Assembly (NCBI GenBank): GCA_038330415.1
Contig: JBBQNZ010000075.1
Coordinates: 1 to 20,408, forward strand
Reading direction: 5' to 3'
Length of the DNA: 20,408 nt
DNA from: Fodinibacter sp038330415
Lineage (GTDB): Bacteria > Actinomycetota > Actinomycetes > Actinomycetales > Dermatophilaceae
Part shown: positions 7,704-17,387 of the stretch, in pieces
How the letters are laid out: each line of letters begins with the position of its first letter
Position numbering within the stretch: position 1 is the first letter of the stretch
Made by a program: the position numbers and the translations under genes
The notes under the pieces: model-generated
What the model was told of the DNA's origin: nothing
The model's input: only the letters and a program-made list of their open reading frames with translations
Database searches by the model: none

Positions 7704-8698
7704 ACGGGCTTCCGGCAGCAGGAGCAGGTGAAGGTGGCCCGGATGCCGCGTGGATCGGTGCGCTGGACCTCCGCCCGCCACCGCGCGCTCACCACGAGCT
7801 GGCGCCGGGTGATCTCCTGCGTGGTCCACCGCACCACGCCCAGACCGGTCGAGCGAAGGCCGACCTCGCGTTCGCCCGCGGCCACCACCCGCCTGGCCAC
7901 GGCATCAGGGCTGCGGTCGAGCGCAGGGTCGACGTCACCCAGGTACTTCCCCCGCCCGTCGGCCTCGGCTGCCACGCCGAGGTCGGGCCAGTAGCCGTCG
8001 ACCCGGCCCAGGAAGCGGTCGTGGGCGTCGTGGACGTTCACCTGCGGTATCCACCGAGGGAGCCCCATCCGGTGGAAGGTAGCGGCCGACCACGACTCCA
8101 GCCACCCTTCGCGACGAGGATCGAGCAGGTCAAGGACCCGATCAGTGCCCAGCGACCCCGGCCAGCGGCGCTCGAACTCCCGCAGGTCGCGCACCGCGGT
8201 CGGAGTCGTGAGACCAGCTCGGACAGCGGCATCGGCGATGGCCAACGCGTCGCCGAGTGGCAGATGGCGCGCGCAGTCGGTCACCGCTCGGGGAGCGATC
8301 GTGCGGCGCACCCCGTCCACCTCCTCCACGTGCCCCCTGGGCAGCTCACCGCGGTAGAGGGTCATCCAGGATCCGGGTGATCGCGACCGGACGTGGTCGT
8401 CGACCGTCACCGACGGGCGGGGAAGCGGGCCCCGTGGGTTCGGCAGGCCGTGCGACAGGGCCGCGCTCACGTGACTGAGGGCGCACTCGTCGACCGCCCG
8501 CACCGCGGCCCGAGCCAGGGCGAGATGGCGCTCCGCAGGGTCCGGCGGCCAACGGCCGGGGTCGGCGAGGACACCTCTACCGAGTCGTTCGATCAGGCCC
8601 GCCGTCGTGGCGGTCTTGAGACGCCGAGTGTCGATCCCTGCTGACTCCGCCTCGGCGGTCAGGAAGACGGCCGGCAGCTCGCTGAGGTCCAGACGCAT
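7658..8698 (-). CDS. AbiEi-like N-terminal domain fused to a restriction-endonuclease-like C-terminal domain
   Basis: This is a 346-residue protein. Residues about 1-100 look like the winged-helix antitoxin-type domain of AbiEi/AbiEi_4 proteins (LKTATTAGLIERLGRGVLADPG, then ALSHVSAALSHGLP). Residues about 195-290 resemble a DUF559/Vsr-like nuclease fold: ESWSAATFHRMGLPRWIPQV, then GRVDGYWPDLGVAAEADGRGKY. Its spaced E, D and E..GR.KY residues fit a PD-(D/E)xK active site. Such fusions are frequent in actinobacteria. The family link to abortive infection or toxin-antitoxin systems is known for AbiEi, but no partner toxin lies next to it here. The last residues (VTSCDIGAVFWRQAA) are encoded by the right arm and loop of palindromic repeat copy 1, so the C-terminus may be an extension acquired with the repeat. 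Confidence 0.75.
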   Translation of the reverse strand: MRLDLSELPAVFLTAEAESAGIDTRRLKTATTAGLIERLGRGVLADPGRWPPDPAERHLALARAAVRAVDECALSHVSAALSHGLPNPRGPLPRPSVTVDDHVRSRSPGSWMTLYRGELPRGHVEEVDGVRRTIAPRAVTDCARHLPLGDALAIADAAVRAGLTTPTAVRDLREFERRWPGSLGTDRVLDLLDPRREGWLESWSAATFHRMGLPRWIPQVNVHDAHDRFLGRVDGYWPDLGVAAEADGRGKYLGDVDPALDRSPDAVARRVVAAGEREVGLRSTGLGVVRWTTQEITRRQLVVSARWRAEVQRTDPRGIRATFTCSCCRKPVTSCDIGAVFWRQAA

Positions 8699-8748
8699 CG
8701 GGGTACGGTCCCGCGTCCCGGCACCAGCGCGGAGGCGAGGCGAGAAGC

Positions 8749-8787
8749 TGTGGACAACACCGGCATCTGAACCTGCCTGTGGACTAC
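8749..8787. promoter_or_regulatory. Two DnaA-box-like 9-mers in the gap upstream of the AbiEi-like gene
   Basis: TGTGGACAA at 8749-8757 is a perfect reverse complement of TTGTCCACA, the high-GC actinobacterial DnaA box. TGTGGACTA at 8779-8787 differs by one base. They lie 30 bp apart in the same orientation. No other origin features such as dnaA/dnaN, an AT-rich region or a box cluster are present, so an origin is unlikely. Local DnaA binding or chance remain possible. Confidence 0.3.
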
Positions 8788-8860
8788 GACTTCGTGCGTT
8801 TTACACACGGTTCTCGCAGCTCCGAGTAGGTAAGAACCGTGTGTAAACCGCACGAAGTCG
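8787..8860. repeat. Palindromic repeat copy 2 (27 of 28 bp paired), downstream of pstB
   Basis: Arms 8787-8814 and 8833-8860 are reverse complements with one mismatch, around an 18-nt loop. The arm begins CGACTTCGTGCG and ends CGGTTCT, as in copy 1. Located 14 bp after the pstB stop codon, it would form a very stable hairpin in pstSCAB mRNA and may act as its terminator or 3' stabiliser, although no clear T-run follows. Confidence 0.9.
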
Positions 8861-8874
8861 CAGCAGCGTGGGGG

Positions 8875-9651
8875 TCAGCCGAAGCGGCCGCTGATGTAGT
8901 CCTCGGTGGCGGTCTCGGTGGGGTTGCTGAAGATGCGCTGGGTGTCGCCGACCTCGACGAGGCGCCCCGGCTCACCGGTGGCCTTGAGGTTGAAGAACGC
9001 CGTCTGGTCCGACACCCGTGCCGCCTGCTGCATGTTGTGGGTGACGATGACGATCGTGTAGTCCGACTTCAGGTCGTTGATGAGGTCCTCGATGGCCAGC
9101 GTCGAGATCGGGTCGAGCGCCGAGCAGGGCTCGTCCATGAGCAGCACCTGCGGGTTCACCGCGATGGCCCGCGCGATGCACAGCCGCTGCTGCTGGCCAC
9201 CGGACAGTCCCGCCCCCGGCTTGTCGAGCCGGTCCTTGACCTCGTTCCAGAGGTTGGCGCTCTTCAAGGAGCGCTCCACGACCTCATTGAGCTCCTTCTT
9301 GCCCCTCATCCCGTTGAGCTTGAGCCCCGCAGCGACGTTGTCGCGGATCGACATGGTGGGGAAAGGGTTCGGCCGCTGGAACACCATGCCGACCGTGCGC
9401 CGCACCGCCACCGGGTCCATCGACGAGGCGTAGAGGTCCTGGTCGTCGAGCATCACCGAGCCGTTCACGCGCGCCCCCGGGATCACCTCGTGCATCCGGT
9501 TCAGGGTGCGCAGCACGGTCGACTTGCCGCAGCCGGACGGGCCGATGAACGACGTCACGGAGCGCGGCTCCACGGTCATCGTCACGCCCTCGACGGCCTT
9601 GAAGTCGCCGTAGTAGATGTCGAGGTCCTTGACGTCGATGCGCTTGGCCAT
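8875..9651 (-). CDS. pstB: Phosphate ABC transporter ATP-binding protein PstB
   Basis: This 258-residue ATPase energises high-affinity phosphate import through PstC-PstA. Walker A is GPSGCGKST (37-45). The Q-loop is FQRPNPFP (91-98), the run typical of PstB. The signature is LSGGQQQR (149-156), Walker B is LLMDEPCSALD (170-180), and the switch histidine is H205 in VTHNMQQA. The C-terminus TATEDYISGRFG matches the family's usual ending. An open frame extends upstream to 9816. I chose ATG 9651 because family members start with this MAKRIDVKDLDIYYG block and AGAAGG lies 10 nt upstream. It is the last gene of pstSCAB, 74 bp after pstA. Confidence 0.97.
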   Translation of the reverse strand: MAKRIDVKDLDIYYGDFKAVEGVTMTVEPRSVTSFIGPSGCGKSTVLRTLNRMHEVIPGARVNGSVMLDDQDLYASSMDPVAVRRTVGMVFQRPNPFPTMSIRDNVAAGLKLNGMRGKKELNEVVERSLKSANLWNEVKDRLDKPGAGLSGGQQQRLCIARAIAVNPQVLLMDEPCSALDPISTLAIEDLINDLKSDYTIVIVTHNMQQAARVSDQTAFFNLKATGEPGRLVEVGDTQRIFSNPTETATEDYISGRFG

Positions 9652-9725
9652 GGTGTCGGTGCCTTCTGTCGTTTCTCGGATGCCGGTGGGCGGGTTGCGG
9701 ATCGGGGCGGCGGTGGCGCCGGAGG

Positions 9726-10649
9726 TCAGCCCTTGACCTTGCTGAAGCGGCCGATGAACCGGCCCAGCAGGTTGAGCACGAAGATGAGGAGGATCAGGGT
9801 CAGGGCCGCGCCCCACACCCGGTCGACCGCGGGCTGCAGGTTCTCACCGCGGTCGTTGTTGATCATGCTGGGCAGGGTCGCCATCAGCCCGCTGAAGAGG
9901 TCACTGGCGATCACCTTGGTGTAGGGGCCGAGGATGATCAGCGGTGCCGTCTCACCCATCACCCGGGCCAGGCCGAGCAGGATGCCGGTGATGATGCCCG
10001 AGAAGGCTGTCGGGAGAACGATCTTCATGATCGTCTTCCACTTCGGCACGCCCAAGGCGTAGGACGCCTCCCGCAGCTCGTTGGGCACGAGCTTGAGCAT
10101 CTCCTCCGTGGAGCGCACCACGGTCGGGATCATCAGGATGACCAGTGCCAGGGCCACGGCGAACGGCACCCGCTGCAGACCGATCGTGGATACCCACAGG
10201 GCGTAGATGAACAGCGCGGCCACGATGGACGGGATGCCGGTGAGGATGTCGACCATGAACGAGACGACCCGCGCCAGCCGGCCACGGCCGTACTCGACGA
10301 GGTAGACGGCCGTGAAGACCCCGATCGGAACCGAGATCACCGCCGTCACGAGCGCCAGCAGGAGCGTCCCCTGGATGGCGTGCGCCGCGCCGCCGCCGAC
10401 CCGTCGCGGTGTGATGCCGGCCTGTGAGTTGGTCCACCACTGCGACTCGAGCAGCATCTGGCCGCCCTTGAGGATGGTGGCGCCGAGGATCCAGACCAGC
10501 GGCACCACGGCGATGAAGAACGCGGCCCACATCACGACGCGCGCGAGCAGGTCCTTGGTGGCCCGGGAGGCCGACTTGGACGCCAGCTCGGGCCGCTTCG
10601 GCCGGGCCGGCGGCGCGGTCGTGCTGGTGTCGAGCTGCACGGTGCTCAT
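9726..10649 (-). CDS. pstA: Phosphate ABC transporter permease PstA
   Basis: This 307-residue membrane permease forms the phosphate channel with PstC. After a polar 35-residue N-terminus there are six hydrophobic segments. The family loop that contacts PstB is EASYALGVPKWKTIMKIVLPTAFSGIITGILLGLARVMGETAPLI, with the EAxxALG...G motif. The ATG at 10649 overlaps the pstC stop by 4 bp (10646-10649), indicating translational coupling. The open frame reads upstream to 10973 inside pstC, but that part is a shadow. Confidence 0.97.
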   Translation of the reverse strand: MSTVQLDTSTTAPPARPKRPELASKSASRATKDLLARVVMWAAFFIAVVPLVWILGATILKGGQMLLESQWWTNSQAGITPRRVGGGAAHAIQGTLLLALVTAVISVPIGVFTAVYLVEYGRGRLARVVSFMVDILTGIPSIVAALFIYALWVSTIGLQRVPFAVALALVILMIPTVVRSTEEMLKLVPNELREASYALGVPKWKTIMKIVLPTAFSGIITGILLGLARVMGETAPLIILGPYTKVIASDLFSGLMATLPSMINNDRGENLQPAVDRVWGAALTLILLIFVLNLLGRFIGRFSKVKG

Positions 10650-11659
10650 TCGGTGAAGGCCTTCCTGCGCTCGATCACGATGCGGGCCACCGCGTTCACG
10701 GCGAAGGTGAGCACGAACAGCATCAGGCCGGCGGCGATGTAGGCACCGGTCTTCTGCGGGCTGTCGAACTCGCTCGCCCCGCTGGCGATCCGCGACGCGA
10801 AGGTGGACCCGCCGTTGAAGAACGACCAGCTCCACCCTGCCGTCGAGTTCAGGCCGGAGAGCAGGATGACGACGGCGAGGGTCTCGCCGAGGGCTCGACC
10901 GAGGCCCAGCATGGAGGCGCTGATGATGCCGGGCTTGCCGAACGGGAGCACCGCGGTGCGGATCATCTCCCACTGGGTGGCGCCGAGCGCCAGCGCGCCC
11001 TCCTTGTGGGCCGTGGGCACCTGGGCGAACACCTCACGCGAAATTGCGGTGATGATCGGCAGGACCATGATGGCGAGGATCAGGCCGACGAAGGCCAAGG
11101 TGCTCCTGGCGAGGAAGTTCTCGTCCCCGAAGAAGGGGATCCAGCCGAAGACCTTCGAGATGAACTGCTGGATCGGTGTGAAGTACTGGCCGGCGATGGT
11201 CAGGCCCCAGAAGCCATAGACGATCGAGGGCACCGCAGCCAGCAGGTCGATCGTCGCGGCCGCCGGGCCGCGCAGCCACCCCGGGGCGTACTGCGTGAGG
11301 AACAGCGCGACCGCGACCCCGAGCGGCACGGCGATCATCATCGCGATGATCGAGGTGATCATCGTCGCCCAGAACATGTCGAGGATGCCGAAGCGCGGCT
11401 CGGTGCCGCTGGGCACCCACTCGCGCGAGGTGAAGAAGTTGACGTTGTTGTTGAGCAGCGCCGGCACGGCCTGCACCACCAGGAACGTGCCGATGAGGGC
11501 GACGATGCCGACGACGAGGATGCCGGCTGCCTTGGCCAGGCCCCCGAAGACCCGGTCTCCCAGGCGACCGGTGGAGGCGCCGTCGCCGGCCAGCGGGTCC
11601 CGGCCGTGTGGCCCGGGTGACTCGTCGATCAGGTTGCGGCCGGTGATCGTGGGTGTCAC
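10646..11659 (-). CDS. pstC: Phosphate ABC transporter permease PstC
   Basis: This 337-residue permease partners PstA. It has a 40-residue hydrophilic N-terminus (ESPGPHGRDPLAGDG), then membrane segments beginning AAGILVVGIVALIGTFLVVQAVPALL. Family marks are NFFTSREWVP, GVAVALFLTQYAP and the PstB-contact loop EGALALGATQWEMIRTAVLPFGKPGIISASMLGLGRALGET. The start is GTG at 11659, with AAGAAGGG about 9 nt upstream. It follows pstS after a 93-bp gap that carries two strong hairpins, so its expression is probably below that of pstS. Confidence 0.97.
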   Translation of the reverse strand: MTPTITGRNLIDESPGPHGRDPLAGDGASTGRLGDRVFGGLAKAAGILVVGIVALIGTFLVVQAVPALLNNNVNFFTSREWVPSGTEPRFGILDMFWATMITSIIAMMIAVPLGVAVALFLTQYAPGWLRGPAAATIDLLAAVPSIVYGFWGLTIAGQYFTPIQQFISKVFGWIPFFGDENFLARSTLAFVGLILAIMVLPIITAISREVFAQVPTAHKEGALALGATQWEMIRTAVLPFGKPGIISASMLGLGRALGETLAVVILLSGLNSTAGWSWSFFNGGSTFASRIASGASEFDSPQKTGAYIAAGLMLFVLTFAVNAVARIVIERRKAFTE

Positions 11660-11685
11660 GGCGGGTCGCCCTTCTTCGTGGTGCA

Positions 11686-11741
11686 GGGGGCGGGCCGGGT
11701 CGCGGCCCGCCCCCGTGCGGTCGGTCGGCGCCTCAGCGCCG
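11686..11741 (-). terminator. Tandem hairpins between pstS and pstC (attenuator or mRNA-stability element)
   Basis: The larger hairpin pairs 11686-11697 with 11703-11714, 12 perfect G/C base pairs around a 5-nt loop. The smaller pairs CGGCGC (11726-11731) with GCGCCG (11736-11741) around 4 nt. Neither has a T-run in the direction of transcription, so complete termination is doubtful. Such hairpins after a binding-protein gene commonly raise its level relative to the permease genes. Confidence 0.65.
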
Positions 11742-11752
11742 GGTGGTGCAGG

Positions 11753-12877
11753 TCAGGACAGGGCCTGGATGGCGGTGGCGACCTCGGACTGGACCGAGGC
11801 GGGCAGCGGCGCGTAGCCGATCTCCTCGAGGCTCTTCTGGGTCTCCGGCGAGGCGAAGTGCGTCAGGAAGGCCTTGATGTTCGCGGCCTTGGTCGCGTCG
11901 CTGTTCTTGGAGCAGACGATCTCGTAGGTCACCAGCAGGATCGGGTAGGCCCCGGCCTCCTTCGTCGCGTAGTCGAGCTTGAGGCGGAGGTCGTTGCCCT
12001 CACCGTCCTTTGTGGCGGCCTCGACGGCCTTGCCGACGCTCTCGGCGGTGAGCTCGACCGCGCCACCACCGTTGTCGACCTGGGCGATGCTCAGGTCGTT
12101 GTCCTTGGCGTAGCTCCACTCGACGTAGGTGACGCCACCGTCGGTGGACTTCACACCCTCGGCGACACCGGCAGACTTCTCCTTGCCCTCGCCCTTGCCA
12201 CTCCACACCTTGGCGGGGTCGGCGGTCCAGGCGTCCGGGGCGGCGGTGTTGAGGTACGTGGTGAAGTTCTCGGTGGTGCCCGACTCGTCGGAGCGGAAGA
12301 AGACCTTGACGGGGGTCGCCGGCAGGGTCACGCCGGGGTTGATCGCCGCGATGGCCGGGTCGTTCCACGTGGTGATCTTGCCGTTGAAGATGTCAGCGGC
12401 CACCGCGGGGGTGAGGATCAGCTTGTCGACGCCCTTGATGTTGTAGGCGATCGCGATCGGGCCGGTGACCATCGGGATGTTCCACGCGGGGGAGCCGCAG
12501 GTCTTGGCGGCGGCGTCGGCCTCGATGACGCCGTCCTTCTCCACCGTCTTCAGCGCCGAGTCGGAGCCGGCGAAGTCGACCTGACCGGCGATGAACTGCT
12601 TGATGCCCGCACCGGAACCGGTGGGGTTGTAGTTCACGGTGGCCTGGGGGCACTTCGCGAGGAAGCTGGCTGCGGCCTCCTCGAAGGCGTTCTTCTGCGC
12701 GGAGGAGCCCTCGGCGTTCAGGGTGCCCTCGAAGCACTCGGCGGATGCCGCGGAGCCGGTGGCGGAGGAGCTCGATGACGACGCGGAGCCGGTGTTGTTG
12801 TCGGAACCGCAGCCCGCGAGGGCGATCGAGCCGACCAGGGCGAGAGCCGCCACCTGGCCGAGACGGGTGTTCTTCAC
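11753..12877 (-). CDS. pstS: Phosphate-binding lipoprotein PstS
   Basis: This 374-residue extracytoplasmic receptor captures phosphate for PstCAB. The signal peptide MKNTRLGQVAALALVGSIALAGC ends in the lipobox LAGC, with the lipidated Cys at residue 23. A Ser/Gly/Ala-rich linker follows. Phosphate-contact motifs of the family are visible: NPTGSGAGIKQFIAGQVDFAGSDSAL and FRSDESGTTENFTTYL. Length is normal. The start is GTG at 12877, with GAGAGG 8 nt upstream. It leads pstSCAB and lies just after PHO-box-like repeats, as expected for a gene induced by phosphate starvation. Confidence 0.97.
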   Translation of the reverse strand: MKNTRLGQVAALALVGSIALAGCGSDNNTGSASSSSSSATGSAASAECFEGTLNAEGSSAQKNAFEEAAASFLAKCPQATVNYNPTGSGAGIKQFIAGQVDFAGSDSALKTVEKDGVIEADAAAKTCGSPAWNIPMVTGPIAIAYNIKGVDKLILTPAVAADIFNGKITTWNDPAIAAINPGVTLPATPVKVFFRSDESGTTENFTTYLNTAAPDAWTADPAKVWSGKGEGKEKSAGVAEGVKSTDGGVTYVEWSYAKDNDLSIAQVDNGGGAVELTAESVGKAVEAATKDGEGNDLRLKLDYATKEAGAYPILLVTYEIVCSKNSDATKAANIKAFLTHFASPETQKSLEEIGYAPLPASVQSEVATAIQALS

Positions 12878-12937
12878 TGTGTGTACCTCTCAGAGGACAA
12901 GGGTCAGGGGGGCGGGCGACACTGCCCGACACGAGTG

Positions 12938-12992
12938 AAGGTAAGGAGGCAGGGTGACGCGATTGCTCGCAGCGGGTGAACGCACCATGAAC
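12938..12992 (-). promoter_or_regulatory. pstS promoter with PhoP (PHO) box direct repeats
   Basis: Read on the minus strand, two adjoining 11-bp units occur at 12992-12971: GTTCATGGTGC and GTTCACCCGCT. They match the GTTCAYY-type direct repeats bound by actinobacterial PhoP. A poorer unit follows (12970-12960), then CGTCACCCTGC (12959-12949) on the same 11-bp phase. TACCTT at 12943-12938 fits a -10 box, giving a 5' UTR of about 50 nt, with the repeats over the -35 region. The region 12878-13101 otherwise shows no gene. Confidence 0.75.
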
Positions 12993-13101
12993 GGCATCCG
13001 GACATTCGTGGTCCGAACGGTCAGGACGAGGTAACCGGCGATCCCGTGACCTCGGTGGTGCCGTGCCCGCTCCCGAGGGCCACGAGCGAGGATCCAGCTG
13101 C

Positions 13102-14049
13102 TCAGGGGCGGTGGCGCTCCACGGCGACGACCCGCGCGGCGTCACCGGCGCCGACGATGTGGCAGACCAGCGCCTCGCCCTTGTAGAGCTTGTCGTCGCG
13201 CGCCCCGGCGAACTCCTCGACGACCTCGACCGATCCGGCGGCGTCGAGGTCGAGGCGGCCGGCCAGGTCGTCGAGCAACGGGGGCAGCACCGGCCCGTGC
13301 GTGCACAGCAAGGCCGGCTCGCCCAGCTCCAGCAGGCGCGACAGGTGGCGGTGCGCCTTGTCGGGCATGGCCTCGAAACCCTCCTCGGACAGCCCTGCGC
13401 GGGTGCGCAGCCGCACGCCGGCGGAGACGGCATACGGCTCGACGGTGCGCAGGCAGCGCTCGGAGGGGGAGGTGACCACCCGGGTCACGCCGTAGGCGGT
13501 GAGCACCGCGCTCAGCGCCACCGCCCGGGCCCGGCCCAGGTCGTCGAGCGGGCGCTTGGTGTCGTCCGGCCCGCGCCAGTCGCCGCGGGCGACGGCGTGG
13601 GCGTGCCGCACCAGCACGAGTGGCCAGGTGTCGAGCCGTTCGGTCTGCTGCAGGCGCACCAGCGCGAGCAGCTGGTCACGGTCGCGGGCATAGTCAAGGC
13701 GTGCGTGCGCCTCGGGCACCGGGAGCCAGACGACCTCGTCGATCTCGTTGAGCAGGTGCCCGTCGCCGCCCGTGACCCGGGCCGACCAGTAGCGCACCAC
13801 CTTGTCGTCGGGGGTGCCGTCGCGGCCGAGCAGGGTGTAGCGCGCCTCGGGGAGCGGTGGGCCCAAGCGCGCGACGAGGCCGGTCTCCTCCTCGGTCTCG
13901 CGCACCGCTGCCACGGCCCAGTCCTCACCCGGGTCGAGCTTGCCCTTGGCCCAGGACCAGTCGTCATAGCGCGGGCGGTGCACGATGGCCACCTCGAGGG
14001 AGCCGTCGACGAGCCGCCACGGGAGGGTTCCTGCCGCCGGGATCCTCAC
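13102..14049 (-). CDS. Nudix hydrolase fused to a SixA-type histidine phosphatase (MutT1-like)
   Basis: This 315-residue fusion resembles mycobacterial MutT1. Residues 1-135 form a Nudix domain with a perfect Nudix box starting at G36 (GKLDPGEDWAVAAVRETEEETGL, matching Gx5Ex7REUxEExGU). Residues about 143-300 form a histidine phosphatase domain: VRHAHA with catalytic H149, SPSERCLRT and the second histidine H251 in CTHG. In MutT1 the two parts together degrade oxidised guanosine nucleotides and diadenosine polyphosphates; the same role here is inferred from the family. The start is GTG at 14049, 22 bp after ppk on the same strand. Position downstream of ppk is a common actinobacterial arrangement. 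Confidence 0.9.
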   Translation of the reverse strand: MRIPAAGTLPWRLVDGSLEVAIVHRPRYDDWSWAKGKLDPGEDWAVAAVRETEEETGLVARLGPPLPEARYTLLGRDGTPDDKVVRYWSARVTGGDGHLLNEIDEVVWLPVPEAHARLDYARDRDQLLALVRLQQTERLDTWPLVLVRHAHAVARGDWRGPDDTKRPLDDLGRARAVALSAVLTAYGVTRVVTSPSERCLRTVEPYAVSAGVRLRTRAGLSEEGFEAMPDKAHRHLSRLLELGEPALLCTHGPVLPPLLDDLAGRLDLDAAGSVEVVEEFAGARDDKLYKGEALVCHIVGAGDAARVVAVERHRP

Positions 14050-14071
14050 GCCGGCCCCCCGGTCGACAGGG

Positions 14072-16390
<2,319 letters not shown>

Positions 16391-16402
16391 GACCCAATCC
16401 TG

Positions 16403-17386
16403 TCAGGTCGTGGCAAGGGTGTACTGCCCGTCGACCGCTGCGTCGGTGAAACCGAGACGCTCGTAGGTGCGCCGGGCGGCGGTGTTGTCGCCGTCGACGT
16501 AGAGCTCGACCTCGCGCAGCCCGGCCCGGGCGAGGTGTGCGAGGCCGAGCCGGGTGACCGGCGCGCCGAGCCCGCGGCCCTGGTGCGCGGGGTCCACCCC
16601 CACCACGTAGACCTCCCCAACACCTTCGCGAACTCCGTTCGCGCTGGCGTCGGGGCCCCGCCCGGTTCCTTGCTGGACTTCGTCCGTCCCGGAGCCGTGG
16701 GCCCGCCCACTACTCGGCCCCTCCTCGACCTTGGTCCAGTGGAAGGCGACGACCTGCCCGGTCGCGTCCTCGACGACCAGCAGGAGCCCGGCCGGGTCGA
16801 ACCACGGCTGGGCCATCCGCTCGTGCAGGTCGGCGACGGTCAACCGGCCCTGTTCCGGATGCCGTGCGAACGCGGCCGCGTTGAGCGCCACCCACGTCTC
16901 GTCGTCCTGGCCGGGCTCGAACGCCCGCACCGAGAACCCCTGCGGGAGAACCGGGTCGACGGCATCCGCGTCGGTGAGCGGCCGCCGCATCAGGTGCAGG
17001 CTGCGGGTCAGCTCCAGCCCGGCGGCGCTCGCCAGCGCGTCGGCCGCCGGCAGCATCCCGTGCGCCCACACGCTGCGGGCGCCCTGCGCCAGAGCCGCGT
17101 CGAGCAGTGCCCGCCCGTGGCCGAGGCGCCGCGCGGGCGGGTCGACGACGAGCTCGCCGACGGCATCCGGCGTGGCCGCCGCGGCCACCTGCGCGTAACC
17201 CACCACGGTGTCGTCGTCGGCGAGCCGCAGCAGGTGCACGACGCCGTCGCGGGCCGGGCCGACGGCGAGCCGGAAGGCCTCGGAGATCGCCCCCACCCCG
17301 TCGGCCGCCTCGGCACGTGACCAGAGCGCCCGCAGGTCGGATGCTGTGTCGCTGCCGACCTCCAGGGCGCGCTCGGTGCGCGCCAC
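16403..17386 (-). CDS. mshD: Mycothiol synthase MshD (tandem GNAT acetyltransferase)
   Basis: This 327-residue protein catalyses the last step of mycothiol synthesis, acetylation of Cys-GlcN-inositol with acetyl-CoA. It has two GNAT domains. The N-terminal one has VVDPPARRLGHGRALL (about 80-95). The C-terminal one has VGVDPAHQGRGLGAPVTRLGLAHL (about 262-285) and LYVDGDNTAARRTYERLGF (295-313). The block QPWFDPAGLLLVVED...FHWTKV matches MshD. Unusually, residues about 221-255 (GPSSGRAHGSGTDEVQQGTG and onward) form a Gly/Ser-rich insertion before GEVYVVGV, where homologues have only a short loop. The GTG start is one base after the stop of the glnR-like gene, so the two are cotranscribed. Confidence 0.92.
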   Translation of the reverse strand: MARTERALEVGSDTASDLRALWSRAEAADGVGAISEAFRLAVGPARDGVVHLLRLADDDTVVGYAQVAAAATPDAVGELVVDPPARRLGHGRALLDAALAQGARSVWAHGMLPAADALASAAGLELTRSLHLMRRPLTDADAVDPVLPQGFSVRAFEPGQDDETWVALNAAAFARHPEQGRLTVADLHERMAQPWFDPAGLLLVVEDATGQVVAFHWTKVEEGPSSGRAHGSGTDEVQQGTGRGPDASANGVREGVGEVYVVGVDPAHQGRGLGAPVTRLGLAHLARAGLREVELYVDGDNTAARRTYERLGFTDAAVDGQYTLATT

Positions 17387-17387
17387 C

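Noticed and set aside
8749..8787. A replication origin
   Set aside because: There are only two DnaA-like boxes, with no dnaA, dnaN or AT-rich unwinding region nearby.
7632..8860. An insertion sequence with terminal inverted repeats
   Set aside because: The enclosed protein is not a transposase and each end is itself a full palindrome rather than half of an inverted pair. No target duplication was evident.
11678..12778. A 366-residue plus-strand open frame
   Set aside because: It is antisense to pstS, is Gly/Val/Leu/Arg-rich and has no family features.
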